Of a stretch of DNA of 64,000 bases, positions 19,189 through 27,117 are shown one piece after another. The position numbers and the translations under genes were made by a program. Every line of letters begins with the position of its first letter. Within the stretch, counting starts at the first letter, position 1. The DNA is taken from the NCBI RefSeq assembly GCF_036116635.1, contig NZ_CP107995.1:4588001-4652000 (forward strand), given 5' to 3'. Origin of the DNA: Amycolatopsis sp. NBC_00345. GTDB lineage: Bacteria > Actinomycetota > Actinomycetes > Mycobacteriales > Pseudonocardiaceae. The notes under the pieces were generated by a model that saw nothing but the letters and a program-made list of their open reading frames with translations, was not told the origin of the DNA and searched no databases.

Positions 19189-19587
19189 ATGCTGGGAGAA
19201 GGAAGCGCTTCCATGGGGCGTTTTGAAAACTATGAGAACTTTATGGCCGCGGTGATCGGACTCGACGGGAAGGCGTTGGTCGAGCAGTTGCGGGAGGCGC
19301 GGGAGGCGTTTCCGGAGCTGATCACCGCGTTCACCTACCTGAGCATCCACGCCTCGGCGGCGGTGGTCGCGGGGAACACGTTCCGCCGCGGCAACCTGCT
19401 CGCGGACTGCGGACCGGCGGTGGCCGAACTCGCCGTGCACGCGGCGAACGCCGTCGTCGACACCCCGGACCTGGCCAAGGGGGTGATGTCCCGGATCAAC
19501 GCGCACTACCTGCAGGCCGCCATGGAGAAGTCGCTGGAAGACCGGCACGTAGTCGTGCCCACCCTGGCCGACCCTTCGGTCATCTAG
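19189..19587 (+). CDS. Unknown-family protein, paralogue of 13094-13510, 132 aa
   Basis: Second member of the unrecognised family. The shared core reads NFMAAVIGLDGKALVEQL, EAFPELITAFTYL, then AAVVAGNTFRRGNLLADCGP, VAELAVHAANAVVDTPDLA and EKSLED. The RRGN/ADCGPAVAE block and an EKS motif near the C terminus are invariant between copies. It looks soluble and helical. Two starts are possible: ATG at 19189 after GGGGAGAA, chosen because its length is closer to the paralogue, or ATG at 19213, which has GAGAAGGA at a better distance. It heads the main operon, 36 bases before a 77-residue gene and then a degenerate prenyl synthase-like gene. Confidence 0.75.
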   Translation: MLGEGSASMGRFENYENFMAAVIGLDGKALVEQLREAREAFPELITAFTYLSIHASAAVVAGNTFRRGNLLADCGPAVAELAVHAANAVVDTPDLAKGVMSRINAHYLQAAMEKSLEDRHVVVPTLADPSVI

Positions 19588-19623
19588 CCCGGACCACGAC
19601 CGAATACCGAGATGAGGAGCGCG

Positions 19624-19857
19624 ATGAACCCGATCACTCTCGTCGATCTGGCGAGACTGTTCCACGCGGCGGTCACGGCCGATCCCGCCGTGCCGGCGGA
19701 ACTGCCCGGCGGTGTCCCGCGGGCCGAGCGTGAGCGGGTCGGTGCGGTCCTCACCGCCCTGCTCGCCGATCCGGAGGACGAGCGGATGCTGCGGCTGCCG
19801 CTGACCGGCACCGACATGGTGGACTTCGAGATCCCGGTGGAGGTCGGGCCCAAATGA
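19624..19857 (+). CDS. Small unknown protein, 77 aa
   Basis: Acidic protein with the pattern MNPITLVDLARLFHAAVTAD, a Pro-rich hinge, and a C-terminal half LTALLADPEDERMLRLP ending in VDFEIPVEVG. I do not recognise it. GAGGAG at 19614-19619 supports the ATG at 19624 over an in-frame ATG at 19612. The stop overlaps the start of the next gene (ATGA at 19854-19857), so the two products are probably made in matched amounts. That suggests a subunit or a small helper of the synthase-like protein. Confidence 0.65.
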   Translation: MNPITLVDLARLFHAAVTADPAVPAELPGGVPRAERERVGAVLTALLADPEDERMLRLPLTGTDMVDFEIPVEVGPK

Positions 19858-20858
19858 GCACTTCCGTGAACGACGCCGTCGACTGGGATCTGGCCGGGTA
19901 CGCCGTGTCCTACCCGGCTTTCCAGGCACATCCTGCGATCAAGGCGGAGTTCGCCCGGTCGTTGGAGAAACGCACGCGGCTGTGGGAGCCGGTGCTGAGT
20001 CTGCTCGCCACCGAGTTCGGGCACCGTCCCTCGGAGGCCTCCGCCCGGCTGCTGGGCGGATGGTTCGCGATGGTCCATCTCTCGGCACCGATCGATCAGC
20101 TGGTGGACCGGGATCCGATGTCCGACCAGTGGCGGGAACTCGGCGGGGTCGGCGCCATCGAGCTCGTGCTCGCGCTCAAGGACCAGATCTTCCGCGCACC
20201 GCTCGCGGCGCTGAGCCAGGACGACGACGCCGAGGCCCGGCATCGGGTGTCGCTCGCGGCGGTCGAGCTCGGCTCGTCGTGCCTGACCGCGACGATCGGA
20301 GAGTACCTCGACATCGTGGGCTATTCGGAGCTGCGTTCCGCCCCGCCCTACCCGGTCCAGGCCGGCGCGCGGGTCACCTTGTTCTACGAGAAGCTCGTCG
20401 GCTGGAAGTCCTCGGTCATCTACGAGTGCCTGCTGCGTTGCGCGGCCCTGATGATGGGGGCGCCGGAGAAGACCGTCGAAGCGCTCGCGATCTTCGGCCA
20501 CCACATCGGATTCGCGGTGCAGGTCCTCGACGACGCCGGCGGGGTCTGGGGCGGCGGCGACGATCTGGAGAAGGACCCCGTCAAGGTGATCTCACCGCTG
20601 GCCTACGCGCTGTCGGTCGAGCATCCGCGCCGTGACGAGCTCGTCGAACTGCTGCACACCCGCACCGAGGACCGGGATGTGGCCGCGGTGCGTGACATCC
20701 TCGACGGCATCGAGGCCAGGGCCTTTCTCGAGTTCGTGATCCGGGAACGCGTCTCGCGGGGGGTGAGCGCGGTCGCCGAGGTGGCACCGGCGCTGGTGGT
20801 TCCCTTGCAGCACTGGGCGGACGGGTACTTCCGGCGGACGTCGGAGGCAGTCCGGTGA
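19854..20858 (+). CDS. Degenerate isoprenyl diphosphate synthase-like protein, possible new terpene cyclase, 334 aa
   Basis: The helical trans-IPPS fold is recognisable, but key sites differ. The first Asp-rich motif is DQLVD (81-85) followed by RD, so the second Asp is Gln. The GGKR-type IPP-binding motif is absent. The conserved diphosphate Lys is kept (K185, GWKSS). The second motif is FAVQVLDDAGGVWGGGDD (220-237), which keeps an Asp pair and adds acidic residues, then EKDPVKV replaces the usual KK segment. Loss of the IPP site with retention of metal-binding Asp argues against chain elongation and for a reaction on one prenyl diphosphate: ionisation, cyclisation or transfer. A regulatory subunit is the alternative. 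It overlaps both neighbours by four bases. Confidence 0.7.
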   Translation: MSTSVNDAVDWDLAGYAVSYPAFQAHPAIKAEFARSLEKRTRLWEPVLSLLATEFGHRPSEASARLLGGWFAMVHLSAPIDQLVDRDPMSDQWRELGGVGAIELVLALKDQIFRAPLAALSQDDDAEARHRVSLAAVELGSSCLTATIGEYLDIVGYSELRSAPPYPVQAGARVTLFYEKLVGWKSSVIYECLLRCAALMMGAPEKTVEALAIFGHHIGFAVQVLDDAGGVWGGGDDLEKDPVKVISPLAYALSVEHPRRDELVELLHTRTEDRDVAAVRDILDGIEARAFLEFVIRERVSRGVSAVAEVAPALVVPLQHWADGYFRRTSEAVR

Positions 20859-22225
20859 TCAAGGCCGGGGCATCGCCCGCACGGACCTCGCGTGCGGCGT
20901 CGATGGTGCGGTTCCCGCATTTCACCGGCGTCGTCAGGATGAAACGGGATCCGATCCGTTATTTCCGCGAGGCCGCGGGCAAGGGACCCGTGGTGCTGCT
21001 CGGCCGGGTCGGCCGGCGGCGTTTTTACCAGATCAACGATCCGGCGCTGGTGCGGTCGGTGATGACCGCACCGCGCGAGGACGTGGGGATGACCCGGACC
21101 ACCGACATCCTCGCCGCGCTGTTCGGCGACTCCGTGTTCACGATGCAGGGTGAACGCTGGCGTCGGCGGCGCGACGAGCTGCAGCCCGCGTTCCGCACGT
21201 CGAACCTGCCGGAGTTGTTCGGAACGGCGGCGGGTGAGGTCGCCGAGACCGTCGGCCGGTTCGCCGAAGCCGCCGAGACCCGCGGATCGGTCGACTGCAG
21301 TGCCGCCATGCTCGATCTGCTGCAGCGCATGATCGTGCGGATGATGTTCGGCGTGGCGGTACCGGAGACCGCACGGCAGCTGAGCGAGGCTTTCGACTAC
21401 GGGCTGGAATACCGGCAACGCCGCCGGTGGTCCTTGCTCAGCCTGCCGCTGTGGTTCCCGAGCCCGGCCAGCGCCCGGTTCAACGACGGGGTACGCCGGC
21501 TCAACGGCAGCATCCGGGAAATCATCGAGGACTACCGGGCGCATCCGCCTGAGCGGGCCGGTCTGCTCAAGATGCTGATGGAGTGCCAGGACGACGAAAC
21601 GGGTACCGGCTGGACCGACGACGAGCTGCTGGCCGAGGTGAAGACGACGTTCATCGCCGGCTGGCTGACCACCTCCACGGCGGCGATCTGGCTGTTCGAT
21701 CTGCTCGCCCGGCACCCCGAGGTCGCGGCCCGCGTCGTCGCCGAACTCGACACGCTGCCGGCGGACCGGCCGCTGGCGTATGAGGACCTGCACGATCTGG
21801 CTTACGTCGAGGCCACGATCCTCGAGGCGATGCGGTTGTTCCCGCCGGGCTGGCTGCTCAGCAGGCGGGCCCGGCGGACGTTCCGGCTCGGTGATCTCCG
21901 CGTCCGGCGCCGTGCGGTGCTGCTGGTGTCGCCCTATGTCCTGCACCGGGATCCCGCGCACTGGCGGGAGCCGGACCGGTTCGATCCCGGCCGGTTCCAC
22001 GACCGCTCACACGGCGAGGCGGGACGCGCCGTCTTCCTCCCGTTCGGCTTCGGTCCCCGGGTGTGCATCGGCCGCGGAGTGGCCATGATGGAGCTGAAGA
22101 TGGTGGTCGCGACGCTGCTGCGCAATTTCCGGTTCACACTCGCCGATCCGGCGCCGGCCAGGTTGAATCCGGTCTCCTTTCTCCGCCGGGCCGATCCGCT
22201 GATCCTCGATATAACGCCTCGTTGA
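20855..22225 (+). CDS. Cytochrome P450 (third, paralogue of the first), 456 aa
   Basis: Close relative of the P450 at 13697-15070: shared blocks include GKGPVVLLGR, GMTRTTDIL, ELQPAFRTS, VRMMFGVAVP and YRQRRRW. The I helix reads FIAGWLTTST, again with Leu in place of the acidic residue before Thr. K-helix is EAMR and the haem loop FLPFGFGPRVCIGRG. GTG at 20855 overlaps the upstream stop (GTGA). Two P450s of one subfamily in one cluster suggest oxidation at two equivalent positions or successive steps on one carbon (inference). Confidence 0.92.
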   Translation: MIKAGASPARTSRAASMVRFPHFTGVVRMKRDPIRYFREAAGKGPVVLLGRVGRRRFYQINDPALVRSVMTAPREDVGMTRTTDILAALFGDSVFTMQGERWRRRRDELQPAFRTSNLPELFGTAAGEVAETVGRFAEAAETRGSVDCSAAMLDLLQRMIVRMMFGVAVPETARQLSEAFDYGLEYRQRRRWSLLSLPLWFPSPASARFNDGVRRLNGSIREIIEDYRAHPPERAGLLKMLMECQDDETGTGWTDDELLAEVKTTFIAGWLTTSTAAIWLFDLLARHPEVAARVVAELDTLPADRPLAYEDLHDLAYVEATILEAMRLFPPGWLLSRRARRTFRLGDLRVRRRAVLLVSPYVLHRDPAHWREPDRFDPGRFHDRSHGEAGRAVFLPFGFGPRVCIGRGVAMMELKMVVATLLRNFRFTLADPAPARLNPVSFLRRADPLILDITPR

Positions 22226-22284
22226 GGCCTGGTTCCGACTCCACCGACGAAAACGGTATGCCGTCCAGCAGAAGGGGGCTCGAA

Positions 22285-23163
22285 ATGAGCAAGGTCACGT
22301 TGAATTCACCGGCGCAGGAGATCACCGGGAAGGCCGTCGTCGATTCCGAGTACGAGAAGGAAGTCGCCCGGATGTACGACGGGAAGCAGGAGGATTTCAA
22401 CCTGCTGCTCGGCAAGGACACCAAGCTGGTCCACCACCACTTCGGGATCGGGGACTTCGACCGCTCGCCCGGCGCCCTGCGGGACGAGGACGAGATCCAG
22501 CGCAGGCTGCACGAACTGGAGAACGCCCAGACCGAGCGGCTGCTCGACCTGCTCGCCGGACTGGGGCCCGAGCACCGGGTCTTCGACGGCGGATCGGGCC
22601 GCGGCGGCACGGCGTTCATGGCGCACGAGCGCCTGGGCTGCTCCGTGGACGGCGCCACGATATCCCAGTACCAGAGGGAGTTCGCCGAACGCAGCGCGCG
22701 TGAACGGGGGTGCGCGGCCGAGGTTCGCTTTCACTTCATGAACATGCTGCGCACCGGCCTTGGCACCGCGAGCATGGATGCCGCGCTGACCAACGAGACG
22801 ACCATGTACGTGGCCGATCTGACCGCGCTGTTCCGGGAGTTCGCCCGGATCGTCAAACCGGGCGGGCGTTACGTCTTCGCCACCTGGGCGATCGACGAGA
22901 GCGGTTCGGCCGGCGAGACCATCGCCGCGATCGACCGGCATTACGCCTGCACCATGCACACGCGCGAGGCCTATCTCCGGGCCCTGCTGGACTCCGGTTT
23001 CGTGCCCTACCACGTGGCCCAGATGGACGTGGACGCGTTGCCCTACTGGGAACTGCGCCAGCGCAGCGAACACAGCGATACCATCGAGAAGCTTTTCATC
23101 GATGGTTACCACGCCTCTTCGATCGCGTATCTCATGGTGGCCGCGGAACGGGTCGGAGGATGA
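22285..23163 (+). CDS. Prenyl diphosphate C-methyltransferase (GPP/IPP methyltransferase family), 292 aa
   Basis: SAM-dependent enzyme of the family of geranyl diphosphate 2-C-methyltransferase from 2-methylisoborneol synthesis. Matching blocks, recalled from that enzyme: HHHFGIGDFDR (50-60), the SAM loop DGGSGRGG (101-108), an NML segment, NETTMYV, GGRYVFAT, a CTMHTREAYLRAL segment, LPYWELR and IEKLFIDGY. Length is the same. The family adds methyl to the alkene of GPP, FPP or, in longestin biosynthesis, IPP. Which acceptor is used here cannot be read from sequence. GAAGGGGG at 22271-22278 precedes the ATG. The stop overlaps the start of the next gene, a prenyl synthase, which favours a methylated building block that is then elongated. 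Confidence 0.88.
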   Translation: MSKVTLNSPAQEITGKAVVDSEYEKEVARMYDGKQEDFNLLLGKDTKLVHHHFGIGDFDRSPGALRDEDEIQRRLHELENAQTERLLDLLAGLGPEHRVFDGGSGRGGTAFMAHERLGCSVDGATISQYQREFAERSARERGCAAEVRFHFMNMLRTGLGTASMDAALTNETTMYVADLTALFREFARIVKPGGRYVFATWAIDESGSAGETIAAIDRHYACTMHTREAYLRALLDSGFVPYHVAQMDVDALPYWELRQRSEHSDTIEKLFIDGYHASSIAYLMVAAERVGG

Positions 23164-24221
23164 CTCCGGACGCACTGCTGGCGGACTTCGACGGCGAGCT
23201 GTTCCGGTTCCTGCACCGGGCGCAGCCGAAGTCGGGCACCTTTCGCGAGATGGTCAGCTATCACCTGGCCTGGCGTTCCTGGGACGACGCCGAACCGGCG
23301 GTGGCCGACGCGGGGGGCAAGCGGGTCCGGCCCCTGCTGGCGCTGCTGACTGCGCAGACTGTCTCGGGTGATCACCGCGCGGCGCTGCCGGCGGCGATCG
23401 CGGTGCAGCTCGTGCACGATTTCAGCATCATCCTGGACGACATCATGGATCGTGACCGGGTGCGCCGGAACCGCCCGTCGCTGTGGGTCGGCTACGGGAC
23501 CGGGCAGGCGATGACGGCCGCCGCCGGTCTCTACGTGATCGGTCTCGACGCACTGCAGGACTATCTCGACACCGACGTGCCGCACCGGGAGTTGCGTGGT
23601 CTCACCAGGACCCTCCTGGACAGCTGCCTGGAGATGGCCGACTCCCAGCACCTCGATCTGGACTGGGAGAAGCAGTTCGGCATGACGCTCGACCAGGTGC
23701 GCGCGGTCGCGCTGGGCCGCTCCTGCCTGATCCGGTGCGGGGCCGAGCTCGCGGCCGACGTCAGTACCTCGGACCCGGAGGTCCAGGCGGCCTTCCGCGA
23801 GTTCGGCGCGTTGCTGTCCACCGCGTTCTCGATCATCGATGATCACCGGGGCCTGTGGGGCGACGAACTGCGCAACGGCAAGCCACTGCGCAGCGACATC
23901 CGCCAGCACAAGAAGACCTTCCCGATAGTCGCGGGCTACCTGCGCTGTGATCCCGTCCGGCAGCGGCGGATGCGGGACTTGCTCACCGGTCCCGAACTCG
24001 GCGACGCCGAGGTCGCCGCCGTCATGGACCTACTGGACGAAGCCGGTGCGGAGGAAGCCACCACACGGGAGGTGCGGCGCCTGTCCGGTTTGGCGCTGGA
24101 ATGCCTGCATCGGCCGGCACTGGCGCAGTTCGACGTCTCCGATCTGGCCGGGCTGACCGAGAACCTGCTCGGTGGGCCGGCCACCACCACTCACCCTGTT
24201 CGGCAAGGAGGATCCGCATGA
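23160..24221 (+). CDS. Isoprenyl diphosphate synthase (second complete one), 353 aa
   Basis: Complete trans-IPPS motifs: GGKRVRP at 52-58, first Asp-rich motif DDIMD at 93-97 with RDR after it, second motif IIDDHRGLWGDE (Asp pair 227-228), and QHKKTFPIV. The position before the second motif is AFSIIDD, where most synthases have AFQ, so a diphosphate-contact Gln is Ser. Phe lies five residues before the first motif, fitting a C15-C20 product. It is coupled by four-base overlaps to the methyltransferase upstream and the dioxygenase downstream. The pairing with a methyltransferase is like the longestin pathway, where a dedicated synthase accepts homo-IPP. Confidence 0.9.
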   Translation: MTPDALLADFDGELFRFLHRAQPKSGTFREMVSYHLAWRSWDDAEPAVADAGGKRVRPLLALLTAQTVSGDHRAALPAAIAVQLVHDFSIILDDIMDRDRVRRNRPSLWVGYGTGQAMTAAAGLYVIGLDALQDYLDTDVPHRELRGLTRTLLDSCLEMADSQHLDLDWEKQFGMTLDQVRAVALGRSCLIRCGAELAADVSTSDPEVQAAFREFGALLSTAFSIIDDHRGLWGDELRNGKPLRSDIRQHKKTFPIVAGYLRCDPVRQRRMRDLLTGPELGDAEVAAVMDLLDEAGAEEATTREVRRLSGLALECLHRPALAQFDVSDLAGLTENLLGGPATTTHPVRQGGSA

Positions 24222-25048
24222 TCACGCACGCACCTGAGCAGGCCGGGCCGCCGTTCGCGACCCTGCCTCCACTGACCTCGGCCGGACTGCCCGCCTTCGC
24301 CGACGCCATCGAAGAAGCTTGGCAGCGGCATCCGGTCCTGGTGTTCCACCAGTGCGAGCTGACCCCCGCCGACCTGGTCGCGTTCGGCGCGATCTTCGGT
24401 ACCCCGGTGCCGGTGCCCCCGCAGGAGGGTGTCGTCGACACCACCGGGCTCCCACCGGAAATCATGATCATCTCGAATATCGTCGAGCAGGGCAGGCGGG
24501 TCGGCCATCTGGGCGGCGGGGACCTGAGCTGGCACACCGACATGTGTTACGTGCCGGAACCCGCGGTCGTGAGCGCGCTCTACGCTCTGGAGGTCCCGGA
24601 AACCGGTGGCGACACCTGGTTCCTCGACATGGCCGCGATCTACGACCGCCTGCCGGCCGGCCTGCGCGACCGGATCGAAACCCTGTCCTGCAAGCACGAC
24701 GACAGCTACACGGCGGCGGGAGAACTGCGGCACGGCCGCGACCCGGTCCTCGACATCACCACCTCCTCCGGTGCGGTGCACCCGCTCGTGCGTACCCGGC
24801 CCGGGAGCGGCCGGAAGGCGCTGTACCTGGGCCGCCGGCTGAACGCCTACATCCCGGGGCTGTCGCTCGCCGAGTCCGACGCGCTGCTGGACGAGTTGTG
24901 GAGCTACTGCGGTGATCCCGCCGCGGGGTGGCCGCACCGGTGGCGGGCCGGTGACCTGGTGGCCTGGGACAACCGGGTGATGATGCACCGCCGCGACGGG
25001 ATTCCGGAGAGATCGCGCCGGCTGATGCAGCGGATCCAGGCGAGGTGA
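24218..25048 (+). CDS. TauD/TfdA-type Fe(II)/2-oxoglutarate dioxygenase, 276 aa
   Basis: Non-haem iron oxygenase. Metal triad: H106 and D108 in LSWHTDMCY, and H257 in DNRVMMH; the 2-oxoglutarate Arg is in PERSRRLMQR, ten residues on. Length and spacing match the TauD family, whose members in phosphonate pathways hydroxylate or desaturate the carbon next to phosphorus, or cleave C-P bonds. The gene is the physical hinge of the cluster: its start overlaps the prenyl synthase stop (ATGA at 24218-24221) and its stop is three bases before phosphonopyruvate decarboxylase. It may act on the phosphonate or on the terpenoid part. Confidence 0.88.
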   Translation: MITHAPEQAGPPFATLPPLTSAGLPAFADAIEEAWQRHPVLVFHQCELTPADLVAFGAIFGTPVPVPPQEGVVDTTGLPPEIMIISNIVEQGRRVGHLGGGDLSWHTDMCYVPEPAVVSALYALEVPETGGDTWFLDMAAIYDRLPAGLRDRIETLSCKHDDSYTAAGELRHGRDPVLDITTSSGAVHPLVRTRPGSGRKALYLGRRLNAYIPGLSLAESDALLDELWSYCGDPAAGWPHRWRAGDLVAWDNRVMMHRRDGIPERSRRLMQRIQAR

Positions 25049-25051
25049 TCG

Positions 25052-26212
25052 GTGAACACGACTTCCGCGGCAGGGAAGGACCCGGCACTGGACGCCGACT
25101 TCGTCATCGACGCCCTGCTGGCCCGCGACTACCGCGAAATGGCCGCCGTCCCGTGCAGTTACCTCAAGCCGCTGCTCGAACGTGCCGCGCGGCGGCCCGA
25201 GCTGGGCTATTTCCCGGCGACCTGCGAGGGCGAGGCGGTCTCGGTCGCCGCCGGCGCCTGGCTTGGTGGCCGCCGGGTAGTGGTCGCCATGCAGAACTCC
25301 GGCCTGGGTGACGCGCTCAATCCGCTTGCCTCCCTGTGCCTGCCTTACGACGTGCCGGTCCTGCTTTTGGTCTCGGTACGCGGCGAGCCGGGCACGCGGG
25401 ACGAACCCCACCACGACGTCATGGGCCGGACCACGGCCCGGATCCTCGCCGAGGTGGGGATCGATCACGACTGGCTGCCCTCCGATCCCGATGGTTTCCT
25501 GGACGCGCTCGACGAGGCCGAGCAGACGATGGACCGCACCCGCAGGCCGTACTGCCTGCTGGTCCGGAAGGACACTTTCCGGGAGCGTCGGGCCGTGGAC
25601 AGGGTGCAGGCACCGGCCGCCCGGGAGGCGCTGAGCCGGTCCGAGGCCATCCGGTGGCTCCGGCAGCGGTTGCCCGAGGAGCAGGTGATCGTCACGACGA
25701 CCGGCCTGACCGGCCGGGAACTCTACGCGGCGGGTGACCGCACGAGCCATCTCTACCTCAGCGGCTCGATGGGATGCGCGGGGGCGGTCGGCCTCGGCAT
25801 CGCACGGTCGGGCAGGCAGCCGGTCGCCGTGTTCGACGGGGACGGCGCGGTCCTCATGCGGTTCGGCACACTGGTCAGCGCCGCCGCTTCGCGAACGCCG
25901 GATCTGCTGCATATCGTGTTCAACAACGGCTGTTACGACTCCACCGGCGGCCAGCCGATCCAGGGGCCGGTACCGTTCGCACTGACCGCCGAACTGCTCG
26001 GCTACGCGGCGTCGGCGCGCTGTACCTCGCTCGCGCAGTTGCAGCAGGCGTACGAGAAGGTGATGGCCCAGCCGGGTCCCCGGTTGCTGGAGATCCAGGT
26101 GACGACCGATCCGGTACCCGCGCCGCGGGTGCCGCTCGCTCTCCCGGAGATCGCCACGCGCCTGCGCGCTTTTTCCGCGCTGTCCGCCGCCGGCGAGGAG
26201 GAGGCCCAATGA
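25052..26212 (+). CDS. ppd: Phosphonopyruvate decarboxylase, ThDP-dependent, 386 aa
   Basis: Converts phosphonopyruvate to phosphonoacetaldehyde and CO2, the irreversible step that pulls the unfavourable PEP mutase reaction. The N-terminal pyrimidine-binding domain has ATCEGEAVSVAAGAWLGG with the catalytic Glu and QNSGLGDALNPLASL; the C-terminal domain has SGSMGCAGAVGLGIA and the ThDP motif FDGDGAVLMRFG followed about 25 residues later by VFNNGCYDSTGGQ (GDG...NN). Length is typical for Ppd. GTG start at 25052 lies three bases after the dioxygenase stop; the stop overlaps the pepM start. The pair with pepM is diagnostic for C-P natural products. Confidence 0.95.
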   Translation: MNTTSAAGKDPALDADFVIDALLARDYREMAAVPCSYLKPLLERAARRPELGYFPATCEGEAVSVAAGAWLGGRRVVVAMQNSGLGDALNPLASLCLPYDVPVLLLVSVRGEPGTRDEPHHDVMGRTTARILAEVGIDHDWLPSDPDGFLDALDEAEQTMDRTRRPYCLLVRKDTFRERRAVDRVQAPAAREALSRSEAIRWLRQRLPEEQVIVTTTGLTGRELYAAGDRTSHLYLSGSMGCAGAVGLGIARSGRQPVAVFDGDGAVLMRFGTLVSAAASRTPDLLHIVFNNGCYDSTGGQPIQGPVPFALTAELLGYAASARCTSLAQLQQAYEKVMAQPGPRLLEIQVTTDPVPAPRVPLALPEIATRLRAFSALSAAGEEEAQ

Positions 26213-27117
26213 GCGTCACCAGCCGGGCACTGCCCAAGACGTCCCAGCTACGGCGCCTGCTCCAGCGCCCGGAGCTGAGTTTCCTGATGGAAGCGCACAA
26301 CGGCCTGTCCGCCAAGCTGGTCGAGGAGGCCGGTTTCGAGGGCATCTGGGCCAGCGGCCTGTCGATCTCGGCCTCGCTCGGACTCCGGGACAGCAATGAG
26401 GCCAGCTGGACCCAGGTCCTGGAAATCGCGGAGTTCATCAGCGATGCGACGACGATTCCCGTGCTGCTCGACGGCGACACGGGTTACGGCAATTTCAACT
26501 CGGTACGGCGCCTCGTGCGCAAGCTGGAGCAACGCGGAGTGGCCGGGGTCTGTATCGAGGACAAGCTTTTTCCGAAGATGAACAGCTTCGTGCGCGGCAG
26601 TGGGCAGCAGCTGGCCGAGATCGGTGAGTTCGCCGGGAAGATCGAAGCCGCGAAGGCCGTGCAGCGGGATTCGGACTTCGTCGTCGTGGCCCGCACCGAG
26701 GCGCTGATCGCCGGCCACGGCCTCGCTGAGGCGCTGCGCCGGGCCGAGGCGTATCGCCAGGCGGGCGCCGACGCGATTCTCATCCATTCGGCGCAAGCGG
26801 ACGCGAGCGAGGTACTGGCGTTCAAGGCGGAGTGGGGTGAGCGCCTTCCGGTCGTCATCGTCCCCACGAAGTACTACCGCACCCCGACCCAGGTCTTCGC
26901 CGAACACGGGTTTTCCACGGTGATCTGGGCCAATCACCTGATGCGGTCCGCGCTGCAGGCGATGCGGATCACCGCGACGAGGATTTTCACCGAGCAGCAC
27001 CTGCGGAACGTGGAGGACAGTGTCGCCCCGATGGCGGAGGTCTTCGAACTGCAGGACGAGGACGAACTGGCCGAAGCCGAGCGGCGCTGGCTGCCGAGGC
27101 GGAATGGCGGGCACTGA
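26209..27117 (+). CDS. pepM: Phosphoenolpyruvate mutase (PEP phosphomutase), 302 aa
   Basis: Makes the C-P bond by rearranging PEP to phosphonopyruvate. The signature EDKxxxxxNS is exact (EDKLFPKMNSF, residues 117-127). Also present are ASGLSISASLGLRDSNEASW, the Mg-binding LLDGDTGYGN (D88, D90), VARTEALIAG and IVPTKYYRTPT, all matching characterised PEP mutases rather than isocitrate lyase or carboxyphosphonoenolpyruvate mutase. ATG at 26209 overlaps the ppd stop. The stop lies inside the next gene, an exporter, by 14 bases. Its presence means the cell can make a phosphonate, and its position means it is transcribed with prenyl genes. Confidence 0.97.
   Translation: MSVTSRALPKTSQLRRLLQRPELSFLMEAHNGLSAKLVEEAGFEGIWASGLSISASLGLRDSNEASWTQVLEIAEFISDATTIPVLLDGDTGYGNFNSVRRLVRKLEQRGVAGVCIEDKLFPKMNSFVRGSGQQLAEIGEFAGKIEAAKAVQRDSDFVVVARTEALIAGHGLAEALRRAEAYRQAGADAILIHSAQADASEVLAFKAEWGERLPVVIVPTKYYRTPTQVFAEHGFSTVIWANHLMRSALQAMRITATRIFTEQHLRNVEDSVAPMAEVFELQDEDELAEAERRWLPRRNGGH

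Noticed and set aside
19854..20858. Simple inactive pseudogene of a prenyl synthase
   Set aside because: The frame is intact, coupled to both neighbours by overlaps, keeps acidic clusters and a conserved Lys, and has normal codon use, so it is more likely a specialised protein.
26209..27117. Isocitrate lyase or 2-methylisocitrate lyase
   Set aside because: The EDKLFPKMNS motif and surrounding residues match PEP mutase, and the gene is coupled to phosphonopyruvate decarboxylase.
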